A stretch of 64,000 bases of DNA from Desulfomonilia bacterium (GCA_036567785.1 DATCTV010000037.1:62001-126000), one strand, 5' to 3'; shown: positions 52,718 through 62,063, numbered from the stretch's first letter. The notes: generated by a model not told the origin, from the letters alone. A program made the numbers and translations.

Positions 52718-53743
52718 TTACCAGGACAGGCGCAGGCTAAAACCGCCGTTCATGGTCAGGCGTGACCCTTCATCCACCGATCCGTTATAGGTTTCAGTTA
52801 CCGAGAAGCTGCTGAACGCACAGTTGAATCCGATATTATTATCGGTTTTGCTGAAGTCGGTCAGGTATATGGTTCCATTGAAAAGGGCATCATGGTCACC
52901 CTCAGGGATATCCTCCCACCAGTTCGTGAATAAGCATGTAAAGCTGTCCCGTTGCCCCATGATGCCGTCGCCTGATGAATCGATCCAGTTTATGACAAGT
53001 TTTCCCGGCGTGCCGGTACCGGGGGGAAATGCCGTGCCGTCAATAGTAACCTTCTTATTGAGCGCAATGTCAGCGGCATTGTCATAAATGAGTTTCATGC
53101 TTCTGTATTCAATGCCCATAAGCTCATAATAGTACATCCATACCGAATAGCCGATCCAGCTGAAAAGCTGGTATGCGGGTGGATCATCCAGGTCGCCTAT
53201 GCCGTCAAGCTCATTCCAGGTCAGGTTTACAGGCATGTCATCAATCGGATTCTCGCTTAAGTAAGCTGTGATGGTTACGCCCGTATCAGTGATTTCCATA
53301 ATTATGCTGTCGAAGCCAAGCGATTCAAAATTCTGTCCGATAAATGTGATTTTCCAGGCACCTTGAGTGGGGAACTCGCCCTTGTTCATATGAATTTCAT
53401 CAAGGACAGTGACACGGCATGTGTTTACATATGAATTGTAGTCTTTCCAGAGCGTATTGCTCTGCACGGTTACGCTTCTGTTCTGTTCCACTGTGATATG
53501 GTTTGTCGTGGTGTCATAAACACCCTGCAGATCAGCCCAGACGTTAGTTAATCCGGTTTGGCCGCTGCTGATCTGAAGATACTGTTCATTATCATTATTC
53601 GATATTATATATGTGATAGGTCCTTCGGGGATCAGACTTTCTGAGCTGCCGCCCCCGCCACCGCCACCACACCCGGCTCCAACTATGGAGAAAAATATGA
53701 GAAACAAGGAAAAAACAAGACCTGTATAAGCATTCGGTTTCAT
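52718..53743 (-). CDS. Lipoprotein of unknown function with poly-glycine linker
   Basis: 341 residues. Signal and lipobox IVGAGC, directly followed by seven glycines and two serines, then a beta-rich protein (e.g. QNRSVTVQSNTLWKDYNSYV, ITDTGVTITAYLSENPIDD) without a domain I recognise. AAGGAG, nine bases upstream, supports ATG 53743; the frame opens at 53809. The glycine run is encoded by a GGC/GGT/GGG mixture, so slippage is unlikely to be strong. Surface or periplasmic location is inferred. Confidence 0.68.
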   Translation of the reverse strand: MKPNAYTGLVFSLFLIFFSIVGAGCGGGGGGGSSESLIPEGPITYIISNNDNEQYLQISSGQTGLTNVWADLQGVYDTTTNHITVEQNRSVTVQSNTLWKDYNSYVNTCRVTVLDEIHMNKGEFPTQGAWKITFIGQNFESLGFDSIIMEITDTGVTITAYLSENPIDDMPVNLTWNELDGIGDLDDPPAYQLFSWIGYSVWMYYYELMGIEYRSMKLIYDNAADIALNKKVTIDGTAFPPGTGTPGKLVINWIDSSGDGIMGQRDSFTCLFTNWWEDIPEGDHDALFNGTIYLTDFSKTDNNIGFNCAFSSFSVTETYNGSVDEGSRLTMNGGFSLRLSW

Positions 53744-53857
53744 CTGTGCACGCTCCTTTAATATGATAACGATAATAATAATGAAAGAAGCTATGTCAAG
53801 AAATAACACGACCTCATATACGGGTCTTAAAAAAGCTCTTTTTAGAAATGCCGCACT

Positions 53858-54628
53858 TCAGATATCTTCCGGGCATCCGAGCTGCGAGGAAATCTGTCTT
53901 GATGTAAGCCTCACGGCGGCTATTATATCCGTTTTCCTCTGCTCTATGTTCCGGGGATTGCCTGAAATGGTAAATGCCGCGATCAGCGTTCCGTCATGGT
54001 TGAAGATGGGGCCGCCTATTCCGGCCAGTCCGTTTATGGATTCCTGCCTGTCGTAGCTTATTCCGTCTCTTTTTACCTGTTCGAGTTCCTCAAGGAAGGC
54101 CTTTTTTGTCCTGATCGTATTCGGGGTGAAGACATCAAAAGAGTAATCCTTTAATATTTCGTCGCGCTTTGTGCTGTCCATATGTGCATAGAGCATCTTG
54201 CCGATGCATGTGCTGTGGGCCGGAATAACCGATCCAGCTTCAGGGAACACCATGTAACGGTTTTCCGGTTCTGTTCTTAATATGATTGTAACCTTTTCGC
54301 CTACAAGCACGCCTACGTTCACCGGCTCCATGAACTGAAAGCATAACCTCTCAAGCCAGGCCCTGCCTAGTGTGACCACATCCATGCTAGTGGCGCATCT
54401 CATGCCCAGCTGAAAAATCTGAGGCCCGAGCCTGTATTTTCCGCTCATGTGATCCTTTTCAAGAAAACCGAGGGCATCGAGAGTGACGACAATGCTTGAT
54501 ACGGTCGTCTTGGCAAGGCCGAGGCGTTTTGAAAAATCGGTTATACCTATCGGCTTCTTTTCGCTCAGGAAGAGCTCTAGTATATCGGAAGCCCTTTTTA
54601 TGGATTGAATAAGCCTTTTCTCACCCAT
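53858..54628 (-). CDS. IclR-family transcriptional regulator
   Basis: 256 residues: winged helix (IKRASDILELFLSEKKPIGI, LAKTTVSSIVVTLDALGF) and the IclR ligand-binding domain (GRAWLERLCFQFMEPVNVGV, IPAHSTCIGKMLYA, GIGGPIFNHDGTLIAAFTIS). These regulators bind small organic acids or acyl compounds. It is divergent from an acyl-CoA synthetase gene with a palindrome between them, so it most likely controls that gene and itself. Confidence 0.92.
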   Translation of the reverse strand: MGEKRLIQSIKRASDILELFLSEKKPIGITDFSKRLGLAKTTVSSIVVTLDALGFLEKDHMSGKYRLGPQIFQLGMRCATSMDVVTLGRAWLERLCFQFMEPVNVGVLVGEKVTIILRTEPENRYMVFPEAGSVIPAHSTCIGKMLYAHMDSTKRDEILKDYSFDVFTPNTIRTKKAFLEELEQVKRDGISYDRQESINGLAGIGGPIFNHDGTLIAAFTISGNPRNIEQRKTDIIAAVRLTSRQISSQLGCPEDI

Positions 54629-54652
54629 GATCTATCCCCTTCTATTTTTTCA

Positions 54653-54708
54653 TTGACTATGAAATTCATATAACATAAATTAATGGAACATGATACGATA
54701 ATATCGTA
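54653..54708 (+). promoter_or_regulatory. Promoter and operator of the acyl-CoA synthetase gene
   Basis: TTGACT (54653-54658), 17 bases, TAAATT (54676-54681) form a promoter. The palindrome TACGATA-A-TATCGTA (54694-54708) lies just after the expected transcription start, and a second small palindrome ATGAA-A-TTCAT (54659-54669) fills the spacer. Both are candidate IclR sites. Confidence 0.5.
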
Positions 54709-54749
54709 CAAAATGAAATTATCAAGAAGAAAACATTTAAGGAGGTTTC

Positions 54750-56594
54750 ATGAAGGCGCTCAATTTAAAATCGCTGATTCGCAAATATCTCTGGTTCGTA
54801 AATTTCGGGACCATGATAAAAACGAGCATGTGGTGGCTGTGGTTCCGCCGCAACCGTGTCTTTTTCATATTCGAAGACCGTGAATATACCTATGGAGAGG
54901 TTTATCAGCGCTCGCTCGATTTTGCACGATTCTTCGCCTCTGAGCGGGCAAGGCGTGTTGCCGAAGGAAAGATACCCGCAGAAGGCCGCCTAAGTGTAGG
55001 CATATATGTGGACAACGTGCCCGAATTCGTTTTCGCAGCACTCGGCGCCGGGCTCAGCAACTCCATACTGTTCGCCATCAATACCGGCTTCAGGGGCGAA
55101 ACGCTTGCAAACGTAATAGCCCAGGCAGACATTTCCATTCTCATCATCAACCCCAGTACCATAGTAGAAGCCGAGCGGGTTAAGGGAGAAACAGGGATAG
55201 CCGATGAGAATATTCTCTATATCGGCCACAGAACTGAGATCGAGGGCAAGTCCTACAGGGTGCTCAACGATGCGGTAAACGAGGCGACCGTAAAAAACGT
55301 TAAATACACGGTTCCCAGGGTCGATAATTTCAGCCCGGTCATTGTCATTTATACATCAGGAACGACAGGCCTGCCCAAGGGTGTGCCATGCACCCACATA
55401 AAGCTGTTCGGTGCAGGTTTCGTGGTGGAGGCGGCCGTACGGCTTACAAAAAAGGACAGGGGCTACATATCAATGCCGCTCTTTCATTCGAATGCATGGT
55501 ACATAGGCATACTCCCCCAGCTTATCGTTGGCGGCAGTTTTGTATTGAAGCGCAAATTCAGCGCGAGCGCCTTCGAGGAGGACATGCTTAAATACGGCGT
55601 GACCTTCCTCAATTACGTGGGTCAGCCGCTACACTACATCATCGATGCGCTTGAGAGGAAATACGGAAACGGCGAGGCTGTGGAAAAGGCGCTTGCAAAT
55701 CATCCTCAGAACAGGTTCAGGGTTGCCTACGGAAACGGGGCCTCGATCGTGGACCGCATAAAGTTCACGAAATATCTGGGAATGCAGCATGTCTTCGAGA
55801 TTTACGGTTCGACGGAAGCGGTCATAACCACGGCCAACCGGCCCGGTGACCCTATTGAGACCGTGGGAAGGGTCCAGAAGTCAGTAGTCATACTGGACGA
55901 GAACGGCAAGGAATGTCCTCCGGGTATTGTGGATGCGAACGGCAAACTCATCAACTATGACGAGGCGGTCGGCGAAATATGCCGCATCGTGGGCGACAAC
56001 AACCTCAGGTTCGAGGGCTATTTCGGCAATGCGAACGCGACCAGTCAGAAATTCAGAGACGGCATATTCCATTCCGGCGACCTCGGACATATAAGGATTG
56101 TCAAGGGCAAAAGATATCTATTTTTCAACGGCAGAACGGACGACTGGATCAGGAAGGACGGTGAGAACTTCTCAGCCGAAAATGTGCTCAAGTATGCTCA
56201 GGACATACCCGGAGTGGATGTGGCCATTGCATACGGAGCCCCCTGCGACGTATCAGACGAAAAGGTCATGATCGCCGTGCAGATGAAAGATGGTTGCGAG
56301 TTCAATCCGGACGAGACATATGCGTGGCTTGTCAGGCAGCAGAAGGAAGGCGGCATGGATCCCAAGTGGATGCCTGATTTCATAAGAATTATCGACAGTT
56401 TTCCCATGACCAATACCAACAAGATTGTTGTCAAGCCATACAAGAAGGAGAATTACAACCTGGGCAGCGATCCTGCAATGAAGGTTTTTTACCGTGAGAA
56501 GGGAGACACTACCTTCCACCCCATGACGAAGGAGAAATTCCAGTCGATCAGGGAATGCTTCATTAAGAACGGCAGGGAATCGCTTTTAGGATAG
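54750..56594 (+). CDS. Long/very-long-chain-type acyl-CoA synthetase (AMP-forming)
   Basis: 614 residues, adenylate-forming family. Motifs: P-loop YTSGTTGLPKGV, EIYGSTEAVIT, FHSGDLGHIR and FFNGRTDDWIRKDGENF; the C-terminal lysine is in TNKIVVKPYKKE. The N-terminal hydrophobic stretch (YLWFVNFGTMIKTSMWWLWF) and overall pattern resemble FATP/very-long-chain synthetases. It activates a carboxylic acid to its CoA ester with ATP, the entry step to beta-oxidation. AAGGAGG precedes the ATG. Regulated by the divergent IclR gene, by inference. Confidence 0.9.
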   Translation: MKALNLKSLIRKYLWFVNFGTMIKTSMWWLWFRRNRVFFIFEDREYTYGEVYQRSLDFARFFASERARRVAEGKIPAEGRLSVGIYVDNVPEFVFAALGAGLSNSILFAINTGFRGETLANVIAQADISILIINPSTIVEAERVKGETGIADENILYIGHRTEIEGKSYRVLNDAVNEATVKNVKYTVPRVDNFSPVIVIYTSGTTGLPKGVPCTHIKLFGAGFVVEAAVRLTKKDRGYISMPLFHSNAWYIGILPQLIVGGSFVLKRKFSASAFEEDMLKYGVTFLNYVGQPLHYIIDALERKYGNGEAVEKALANHPQNRFRVAYGNGASIVDRIKFTKYLGMQHVFEIYGSTEAVITTANRPGDPIETVGRVQKSVVILDENGKECPPGIVDANGKLINYDEAVGEICRIVGDNNLRFEGYFGNANATSQKFRDGIFHSGDLGHIRIVKGKRYLFFNGRTDDWIRKDGENFSAENVLKYAQDIPGVDVAIAYGAPCDVSDEKVMIAVQMKDGCEFNPDETYAWLVRQQKEGGMDPKWMPDFIRIIDSFPMTNTNKIVVKPYKKENYNLGSDPAMKVFYREKGDTTFHPMTKEKFQSIRECFIKNGRESLLG

Positions 56595-56619
56595 ATTGGA
56601 TTCTGTTTATCCTATCCGT

Positions 56620-56648
56620 ACCCCTGCACCATCGATTTGTGCAGGGGT
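56620..56648. terminator. Bidirectional terminator hairpin
   Basis: ACCCCTGCAC (56620-56629) pairs perfectly with GTGCAGGGGT (56639-56648) around a 9-base loop, between the convergent acyl-CoA synthetase and alcohol dehydrogenase genes. The T-tract after it is short. Confidence 0.65.
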
Positions 56649-56674
56649 CGTTAAACAATTCAGGCCTCGTTTTA

Positions 56675-57871
56675 TCAGATCTCAAATATGACCTTGATGA
56701 CGTGCCCGGGTTTTTCAAGGGCCAGCCTGAAGGCTGACTTGTAGTCATCCAGTTTGAAGCGGTGAGTTATAAAGCCGTCCAGTGATATGCGCTTCTCCGT
56801 GATCATCTCAATGGCCATCTCAAAGCTTGATAGGCTGCGACCCTGCCGGTTTTCCATGCCGTGCGAGTTTACGCCCATCATGGTAAGCTCCTGGTTCCAG
56901 AGTGGCGTATGGTCGAAGCTGATCGGGCTGAGCTGGTTTCCTATCATCACATAGGTTCCGTGCGCCTTGAGCCATCTGAGGGAATCGTGCACGATTGTGT
57001 TATAGCCCACACAGTCATAGATCAGATCGAATCCGCCCAGCATGGTCGTATTCTTAAGAGGCCCCCTGTAGACTTTGCCACCTGTAACGCGGGCCGCAGC
57101 CTCATAGGGGTCTCCCTCCAGGATCTCATTGGCTCCCAGCTTCAGGGCAAGCTCCTTTTTGAAAGGTATGCGTTCGAGCACATAAATAAAGCAGCCCGGA
57201 CTGAAAGCCCGCGCAAACTGTATGACATTGAGACCGATGGTGCCTGCGCCTATGACGAGGACTTTTTCACCCTCTGCTGGCGGCCTCCTGAGAACGGCGT
57301 GGAGCGAGACTGATACGGGTTCGATAAGTACGGCCTCTTCGTCGGCAATGGTATCAGGAACCTTCATCATCTGGCTTTCATGTGCGATGAACTGGTCACC
57401 GAAACCTGCGCCCGTATTGGACGGCATTTTCTTCTCCGAGAAATTCTCGCACAGTGGGTAGTTGCCCTCGGCGCACGGCCCGCATGGCGGGTTTATGCCC
57501 AGCATTGAGCAGCATGGCAGGTATCGCTGCATGGTCACCCTGTCGCCTGTTTTAAGATGTTTTACAGCGCTGCCGGTTTCTGTAACTATCCCGATGAGCT
57601 CATGCCCCATGAATGCGCGCGGTACGCCGGGCAGGGCCGCAATCGATATGGAGGGGCTCGCCTTGACAAAGAACAGCGAAAGGTCCGCCCCGCATATACC
57701 TGCAAGCACGGGCTTTACGCGTACCCAGTCAGACCCGGGCAGGGCCGGGTCGGGCAATGTGCCGTATCGAACAGGTGAAAGGCGGGAGAAGAAGACTTGA
57801 GGGAACAAGCCGCCCAGGGCCTTTGTGGCAAGTATGCGCGGAATGCTTACATCGAAATAGATGGATTTCAT
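56675..57871 (-). CDS. Zinc-dependent alcohol dehydrogenase (MDR family)
   Basis: 398 residues. Catalytic zinc ligands Cys60 (GICGAD) and His90-Glu91 (MGHE); structural-zinc cysteines in CCSMLGINPPCGPC and Cys141; nucleotide motif VIGAGTIGL. The N-terminal extension of ~45 residues (IPRILATKALGGLFPQVFF) resembles the part seen in a branch of threonine/sorbitol-dehydrogenase-like enzymes. The gene follows the Fe-S protein by 25 bases in the MarR operon, so the two may share an electron or substrate path. The alcohol is unknown. Confidence 0.88.
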   Translation of the reverse strand: MKSIYFDVSIPRILATKALGGLFPQVFFSRLSPVRYGTLPDPALPGSDWVRVKPVLAGICGADLSLFFVKASPSISIAALPGVPRAFMGHELIGIVTETGSAVKHLKTGDRVTMQRYLPCCSMLGINPPCGPCAEGNYPLCENFSEKKMPSNTGAGFGDQFIAHESQMMKVPDTIADEEAVLIEPVSVSLHAVLRRPPAEGEKVLVIGAGTIGLNVIQFARAFSPGCFIYVLERIPFKKELALKLGANEILEGDPYEAAARVTGGKVYRGPLKNTTMLGGFDLIYDCVGYNTIVHDSLRWLKAHGTYVMIGNQLSPISFDHTPLWNQELTMMGVNSHGMENRQGRSLSSFEMAIEMITEKRISLDGFITHRFKLDDYKSAFRLALEKPGHVIKVIFEI

Positions 57872-57896
57872 AAAGTCCTCCTTAAGCAGTTGTATG

Positions 57897-58721
57897 CTAA
57901 CGGTAGTCTATGAGACTGTCTATCCTGCCCATCAGGTCGCCGACTGCAGCATTAATATCACTGATACGAACCGTGACCGCTTTATTAGGGCAGACCGTCG
58001 CGCACCGGCCGCATCCCTTGCATGTAGAAGCATTATGTACGGCAATGCCGTTTTCGATCGTTACCGCATCCATGAAACACTCCGCCGCGCAGGTGCCGCA
58101 GCCTGTACAGAGCTTGCTGTCCACGACGATGTCAACGCCCTTGAGCATAACGAGCGATTTTGCAGCTTCGGGCGGGAAGTATTTGCCCGAGTTGAGTATG
58201 GTGCAGCAGCAGCGGCAGCAGTAGCAGACTGTCAGGAGCTTGCCCCGGTCACGCACGCCCCAGATGAAATTGTCCACTTTGACGCGTCCGGTCATGGGTA
58301 TGAGCCCGTCGGCAACGAGCTTGCGGTGATGCGCGATCGCCTCGTCAACGGGGATATGGCGCGCTATCCTCGAGTCTATCTCGCGTGTGCCGTCGCCCAT
58401 GAGCAGGCAACCGTATTCAACGGGATGCTCCCTGCACTGCTTTGCGTCCCTGCACGTACAGCGGTTTATTATTACTCGGTGCGATGAGCGTTTGATCAAT
58501 TCTTCGACTATTGCTCCGGGAAGCGGTGAATTCGTTGAGTCCTCAACCGTGGCATTGATCGGTATATATGAAATGTTGAGGTTTTTTTTCGAAAACATGG
58601 GAACGGTAATGCGTGCAATAAAACCGCCCACAACCGGCCACTTTGTTGCCTGTGCGCTGATCCATGTGATCGGCCAGATCTTTGCAAGAAAATAAAGCCA
58701 CCATTCAGGTCTGCGTGACAT
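57897..58721 (-). CDS. Multi-cluster Fe-S protein with C-terminal 2x[4Fe-4S] ferredoxin domain
   Basis: 274 residues with 18 cysteines in four groups: Cys88/90/96/105 (RCTCRDAKQC ... GC), the dense run Cys166-173 (CYCCRCCC, six Cys), Cys205/208/211/215 (CTGCGTCAAEC) and Cys234/237/240/244 (CKGCGRCATVCP). The last two are ordinary ferredoxin motifs; the first two suggest a further cluster or clusters. The N-terminus has a hydrophobic, Trp-rich segment but no clear signal. It lies between marR and an alcohol dehydrogenase gene. Electron carrier or Fe-S oxidoreductase; substrate unknown. Confidence 0.82.
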   Translation of the reverse strand: MSRRPEWWLYFLAKIWPITWISAQATKWPVVGGFIARITVPMFSKKNLNISYIPINATVEDSTNSPLPGAIVEELIKRSSHRVIINRCTCRDAKQCREHPVEYGCLLMGDGTREIDSRIARHIPVDEAIAHHRKLVADGLIPMTGRVKVDNFIWGVRDRGKLLTVCYCCRCCCTILNSGKYFPPEAAKSLVMLKGVDIVVDSKLCTGCGTCAAECFMDAVTIENGIAVHNASTCKGCGRCATVCPNKAVTVRISDINAAVGDLMGRIDSLIDYR

Positions 58722-58739
58722 AAAAACCTCCTATTGTGT

Positions 58740-59249
58740 TCAGCGCCGTCTCTTTATTGGAACGCCCTTTTCAATATTTGATGACTCCGGATCGCTGTTT
58801 AGTGGCGGCACTCCCAGAATCGAGCTCAGGTTTGCTGCAGCCTTCATTACGGCAGCAAGTTCCTCTGAACTGTAATCCTTCACACCGGACAGGATTGTTT
58901 CATACGAGTGGTCTTCGGATGCCTTCATCAGCTTAAGACCTGACTCGTTAAGTTCGACCAGTATATTGCGCTTGTCCGCCGGGTCTTTGCTTCGGCTTAC
59001 GAGCTTTCGTCTCTCAAGGCGGTCCACGGCGCGGCTCGCCGTGCTTATATGAACGCTCAGCTCCCGTGCAATATCGCTCATGCGCACAGGGGAGGAACGG
59101 CGCAGATAGTAAAGAAGATATGAATCCTGATAGGTCATGCCGAAGAGCTTTATCTTCTGCTGGTCGAACTGATAGACTGCGGCCATGGCATTATAGAGTA
59201 TTTCATCGACCTTCTTGCGCGGAAACGAATCGATCAGCCCTTTTTTCAT
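58740..59249 (-). CDS. MarR-family transcriptional regulator
   Basis: 169 residues: winged helix with MSDIARELSVHISTASRAVD and RLERRKLVSRSKDPADKR, flanked by dimerisation helices. The frame opens at 59267, but that ATG lies upstream of the predicted transcription start; ATG 59249 is preferred. The promoter would start transcription at about 59251, giving an almost leaderless message. The palindrome over its promoter argues for autoregulation together with the Fe-S protein and alcohol dehydrogenase genes downstream. The ligand is unknown. Confidence 0.88.
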   Translation of the reverse strand: MKKGLIDSFPRKKVDEILYNAMAAVYQFDQQKIKLFGMTYQDSYLLYYLRRSSPVRMSDIARELSVHISTASRAVDRLERRKLVSRSKDPADKRNILVELNESGLKLMKASEDHSYETILSGVKDYSSEELAAVMKAAANLSSILGVPPLNSDPESSNIEKGVPIKRRR

Positions 59250-59257
59250 GAAAATCG

Positions 59258-59292
59258 AGTTTAGCAAATTATTTGCGCATGTGCAAATAATT
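59258..59292 (-). promoter_or_regulatory. Promoter and MarR operator
   Basis: On the minus strand TTGCAC (59281-59286), 17 bases, TAAACT (59258-59263). Perfect half-sites AATTATTTGC (59267-59276) and GCAAATAATT (59283-59292) with a 6-base centre cover the -35 and spacer; a second overlapping palindrome GCAAAT-T-ATTTGC lies at 59264-59276. Binding would block polymerase. Confidence 0.7.
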
Positions 59293-59332
59293 CGAACCTG
59301 CGGCCCGTTGCCTTATTGATTGAAATAAGACT

Positions 59333-60505
59333 TTAACCTATGCTTCTGGCAGCGGGGCGGCTTTTCATCAGAAGACCGATCAGCCCTGAGACGAAAGGCA
59401 GCATAAACGTAACGCTCAACGCGGTATGCATTCCCCATGTGTCAGCGATATGGCCTAAGATTATCACTGCAAGCCCGCCTATGCCGCCTGCAAACCCCAT
59501 CGAGAGTCCGGCTGCGAACGCCTTGTTGTCCGGGATCGCCTCCTGCGCGGCAACTACTGTTACGGAAATGCTTGAAAGGAGTGCAGCGCCTGAGAGCATC
59601 ATGAACACGATCCTCAGGGTGCCCTCAGTTGAGAAAAAGGCGAACAACAGAGGGGTTGATATCATCAGCGATGATACGATAAGCGGCTTGCGTCCGTAAT
59701 TATCGGACAGATAGCCTCCGAGTATGCCTCCGAACACGCCTGAGAAGAGCATGATCGTGACCATGTATCCTATGGTCACATTCGTGTAGCCATTCGATTT
59801 GAAATAAAGCGGAAGAAAGGTTAAGAGCCCGACGAATGCTAGCGACCTTATGGCGATTACGCTTATTATTGCTGCAAGTTCGCGTGCGGCGCGCCATATT
59901 GAGCGGAACACCTCGGAGAGCGCAAGCGTACTGGGCGCAATGACTCTGTCTTTCGGCGTGAGGAAGATCAGAAGCAGCGAGACGAGGATCCCGGGAATTA
60001 TGATAAATGGCGTGACGCCGAGCCCGAAGGCCTGGAAAAGAGGTATGAATAGCAGCGGGGCGAGCGCAAAGCCTATGTTTCCGAACGCCACGAACCCCGA
60101 GAGTATAAGGGCCTTTCGGTTTCCGCTCAGAATATTGACCATTGTGGATGCCTGCGGGTGGAAGGCGGCAGTCCCGAGTCCGGCAAGGGTTGCAAGACTT
60201 ATAAGTGCGGTGTAGCTCTTGACCACGCCTGTCATGCTCAGCATTACGGACATCCATAGAGTGCCTACGTAAACGAGCCAGCGCTTGCCCTTGCGGTCCA
60301 GGAAAAAGCCGAAGAACGGCTGGGCTATGGAGGATGATATTGTGAAGGCGGAGATCAGGGCTGCCGCCCTTGTTGCAGTGAAATCAGGCCTTGCAACGAC
60401 CAGAAACAAGAGCATCTGTGGCAGATAGTTGCTGTACAGGTCGTTCAGCATGTGAGCGAGCGACAGCACGCCTATCGTCGTATATTTTCTATAAAGGCTT
60501 TTCAT
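59333..60505 (-). CDS. MFS transporter, fosmidomycin-resistance (Fsr)-like
   Basis: 390 residues, twelve predicted membrane helices. The N-terminus SLYRKYTTIGVLSLAHMLND and the loop FFLDRKGKRW (motif A-like), plus GGYLSDNYGRKPL in the second half, fit the Fsr/YfnC-type drug or metabolite exporters. The frame begins at 60538; I take ATG 60505 because it gives the usual N-terminus. The exported compound is unknown. It lies upstream of the MarR gene on the same strand with an 83-base gap. Confidence 0.85.
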   Translation of the reverse strand: MKSLYRKYTTIGVLSLAHMLNDLYSNYLPQMLLFLVVARPDFTATRAAALISAFTISSSIAQPFFGFFLDRKGKRWLVYVGTLWMSVMLSMTGVVKSYTALISLATLAGLGTAAFHPQASTMVNILSGNRKALILSGFVAFGNIGFALAPLLFIPLFQAFGLGVTPFIIIPGILVSLLLIFLTPKDRVIAPSTLALSEVFRSIWRAARELAAIISVIAIRSLAFVGLLTFLPLYFKSNGYTNVTIGYMVTIMLFSGVFGGILGGYLSDNYGRKPLIVSSLMISTPLLFAFFSTEGTLRIVFMMLSGAALLSSISVTVVAAQEAIPDNKAFAAGLSMGFAGGIGGLAVIILGHIADTWGMHTALSVTFMLPFVSGLIGLLMKSRPAARSIG

Positions 60506-60584
60506 CGGATTGCCCCAAATAAAGTCCGGACCTGTCATGCCGGCCCTCTGACCGGCATGATATACCCGGATGTTTCAATGATTT

Positions 60585-61004
60585 CTAGTCCCCTATTATC
60601 TTCACCAGCACACGCTTTCTGCGCATCCCGTCAAATTCACCGTAGAATATCTGCTCCCACGGCCCGAAGTCGAGCCTGCCGTTCGTGACCGCCACTACCA
60701 CCTCCCGTCCCATGACCTGGCGCTTGAGATGGGCGTCGCCGTTGTCCTCACCCGTCCTGTTGTGTTGGTAGAAGCTTACCGGCTCATGCGGCGCAAGCCT
60801 TTCGAGCCAGTTCCTGTAATCAGAATGAAGTCCGCTCTCGTCATCGTTTATGAATACCGAGGCGGTTATATGCATCGCATTCACCAAACAGAGTCCTTCA
60901 GTGATGCCGCTTTCCCTGAGCGCATCTTCAACGTCCGGCGTTATGTTTATGAACTCAACCCTTTTAGATATATTGAACCACAATTCTTTTCTGAATGATT
61001 TCAT
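60585..61004 (-). CDS. YjbQ-family protein (UPF0047)
   Basis: 139 residues. The conserved core [34 protein letters not shown] and [14 protein letters not shown] is complete, including the metal-binding histidines. Family members have weak thiamine-phosphate synthase activity and can replace ThiE when overproduced; the natural role is unclear. GGAG six bases upstream fits ATG 61004. It overlaps or abuts the upstream lipoprotein gene, so the two are probably co-translated. Confidence 0.9.
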   Translation of the reverse strand: MKSFRKELWFNISKRVEFINITPDVEDALRESGITEGLCLVNAMHITASVFINDDESGLHSDYRNWLERLAPHEPVSFYQHNRTGEDNGDAHLKRQVMGREVVVAVTNGRLDFGPWEQIFYGEFDGMRRKRVLVKIIGD

Positions 61005-61021
61005 TCCCATCTCCTTTTCTC

Positions 61022-61963
61022 TCATTCGGGAATCTCAGGGACAGGCATGACAAAAACACCGCGGCCGTTCATTTTCAGGCTTCTTCCTTTCATCCCGAAC
61101 TCGGTGATGTAAAGGAAATCGGGTCGGAAGCCTGGCCCTTTGCCGAACTTGCAGGATGACGGGGCTTTCAGGTCACCAGTCCGATATCCTGCCGTCACCA
61201 GTCCGTCCTTTACGCTGATTATCGCCATTTCTGAATTAAAGCACAGCCAGACGGTTCCGTCTGCTGCTGTGTCGAGGTCGTCGAAAATCTGAAGTTTTCC
61301 CGGTGAATAGAGGACCTTCTTTTCTCTGGTCTTCATGTCGACGGCCATGAGCACGCCGTTAAGATTGGTCACATACAGCTTCGATTCATCCGGGGAAAAG
61401 GCGAGGCCGTTGGTTATGCCGCCGGTCTCGATAAAGACCTCGGGGTTGATAAAGCTGTTGTCATCGCCAATTTTTGCACGCAGCACGCATCCTTTGGGAT
61501 TGAAGAAGGACAGGTTGGAAGACGCGATGTACAGATAACCGCTCCTGTCCTGCGCCATTCCGTTCAGGCCCTGTACCGGTGACGAGATAGGGGTCACGCT
61601 TGTGAAGTCCATGCTGATCCGGCAGATTCTGCTTATGCCTTTCTCATCCATGACGCCCGCATAAAGCATGCCGTCAGGACCGGCCTCAACATCGAGGCAC
61701 ATCTTTCCTATCTTCTTTTTATCTGCAATTTTGCCCCTGAACGGGTCATCTGTGGGAACCACGCGGTATATCATCCCGTCGAGGCCCGTTACGAACATGT
61801 TGCCCGCACCGTCAAATGTGAGGTTTTCGACCCCGTTCATGCCTGATACATAAGGCCCTGCCCAGGGCTTGTCCTGGCCTGTGTGAATTATCTTCAACCC
61901 GCTCGAACATGCCGTCAGACAGAAGAGGAGAAGAAGACTGATTATTGAAATCCTGATTCTCAT
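61022..61963 (-). CDS. SMP-30/gluconolactonase-like beta-propeller lipoprotein
   Basis: 313 residues. Lipobox CLTAC near residue 19, then a six-bladed propeller of the SMP-30/strictosidine-synthase type with repeats such as [48 protein letters not shown] and [15 protein letters not shown]. The metal-site Glu, Asn and Asp of the family appear in place (VENL, TNGL, DDLD). It is periplasmic or membrane-anchored and could hydrolyse a lactone; the substrate is unknown. Confidence 0.82.
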   Translation of the reverse strand: MRIRISIISLLLLFCLTACSSGLKIIHTGQDKPWAGPYVSGMNGVENLTFDGAGNMFVTGLDGMIYRVVPTDDPFRGKIADKKKIGKMCLDVEAGPDGMLYAGVMDEKGISRICRISMDFTSVTPISSPVQGLNGMAQDRSGYLYIASSNLSFFNPKGCVLRAKIGDDNSFINPEVFIETGGITNGLAFSPDESKLYVTNLNGVLMAVDMKTREKKVLYSPGKLQIFDDLDTAADGTVWLCFNSEMAIISVKDGLVTAGYRTGDLKAPSSCKFGKGPGFRPDFLYITEFGMKGRSLKMNGRGVFVMPVPEIPE

Positions 61964-62063
61964 TTTTCACCGCCTGAAGATTTTATAATGGGATTGTATT
62001 CATAACAGGCTGCTTCTACAAACAAATATTTTCCCATTTCAGGAAGGGCCTGTACAAAAATTA

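Noticed and set aside
57861-58487. 208-codon open frame on the plus strand
   Set aside because: Antisense to the cysteine-rich Fe-S protein; the ferredoxin motifs on the minus strand leave no doubt about the coding strand.
59267-59292. Reading the palindrome at the marR promoter as a terminator for the MFS gene
   Set aside because: It overlaps a good -35/-10 pair and has AT-rich half-sites with TTTGC/GCAAA symmetry typical of MarR operators; no T-run follows in the MFS direction.
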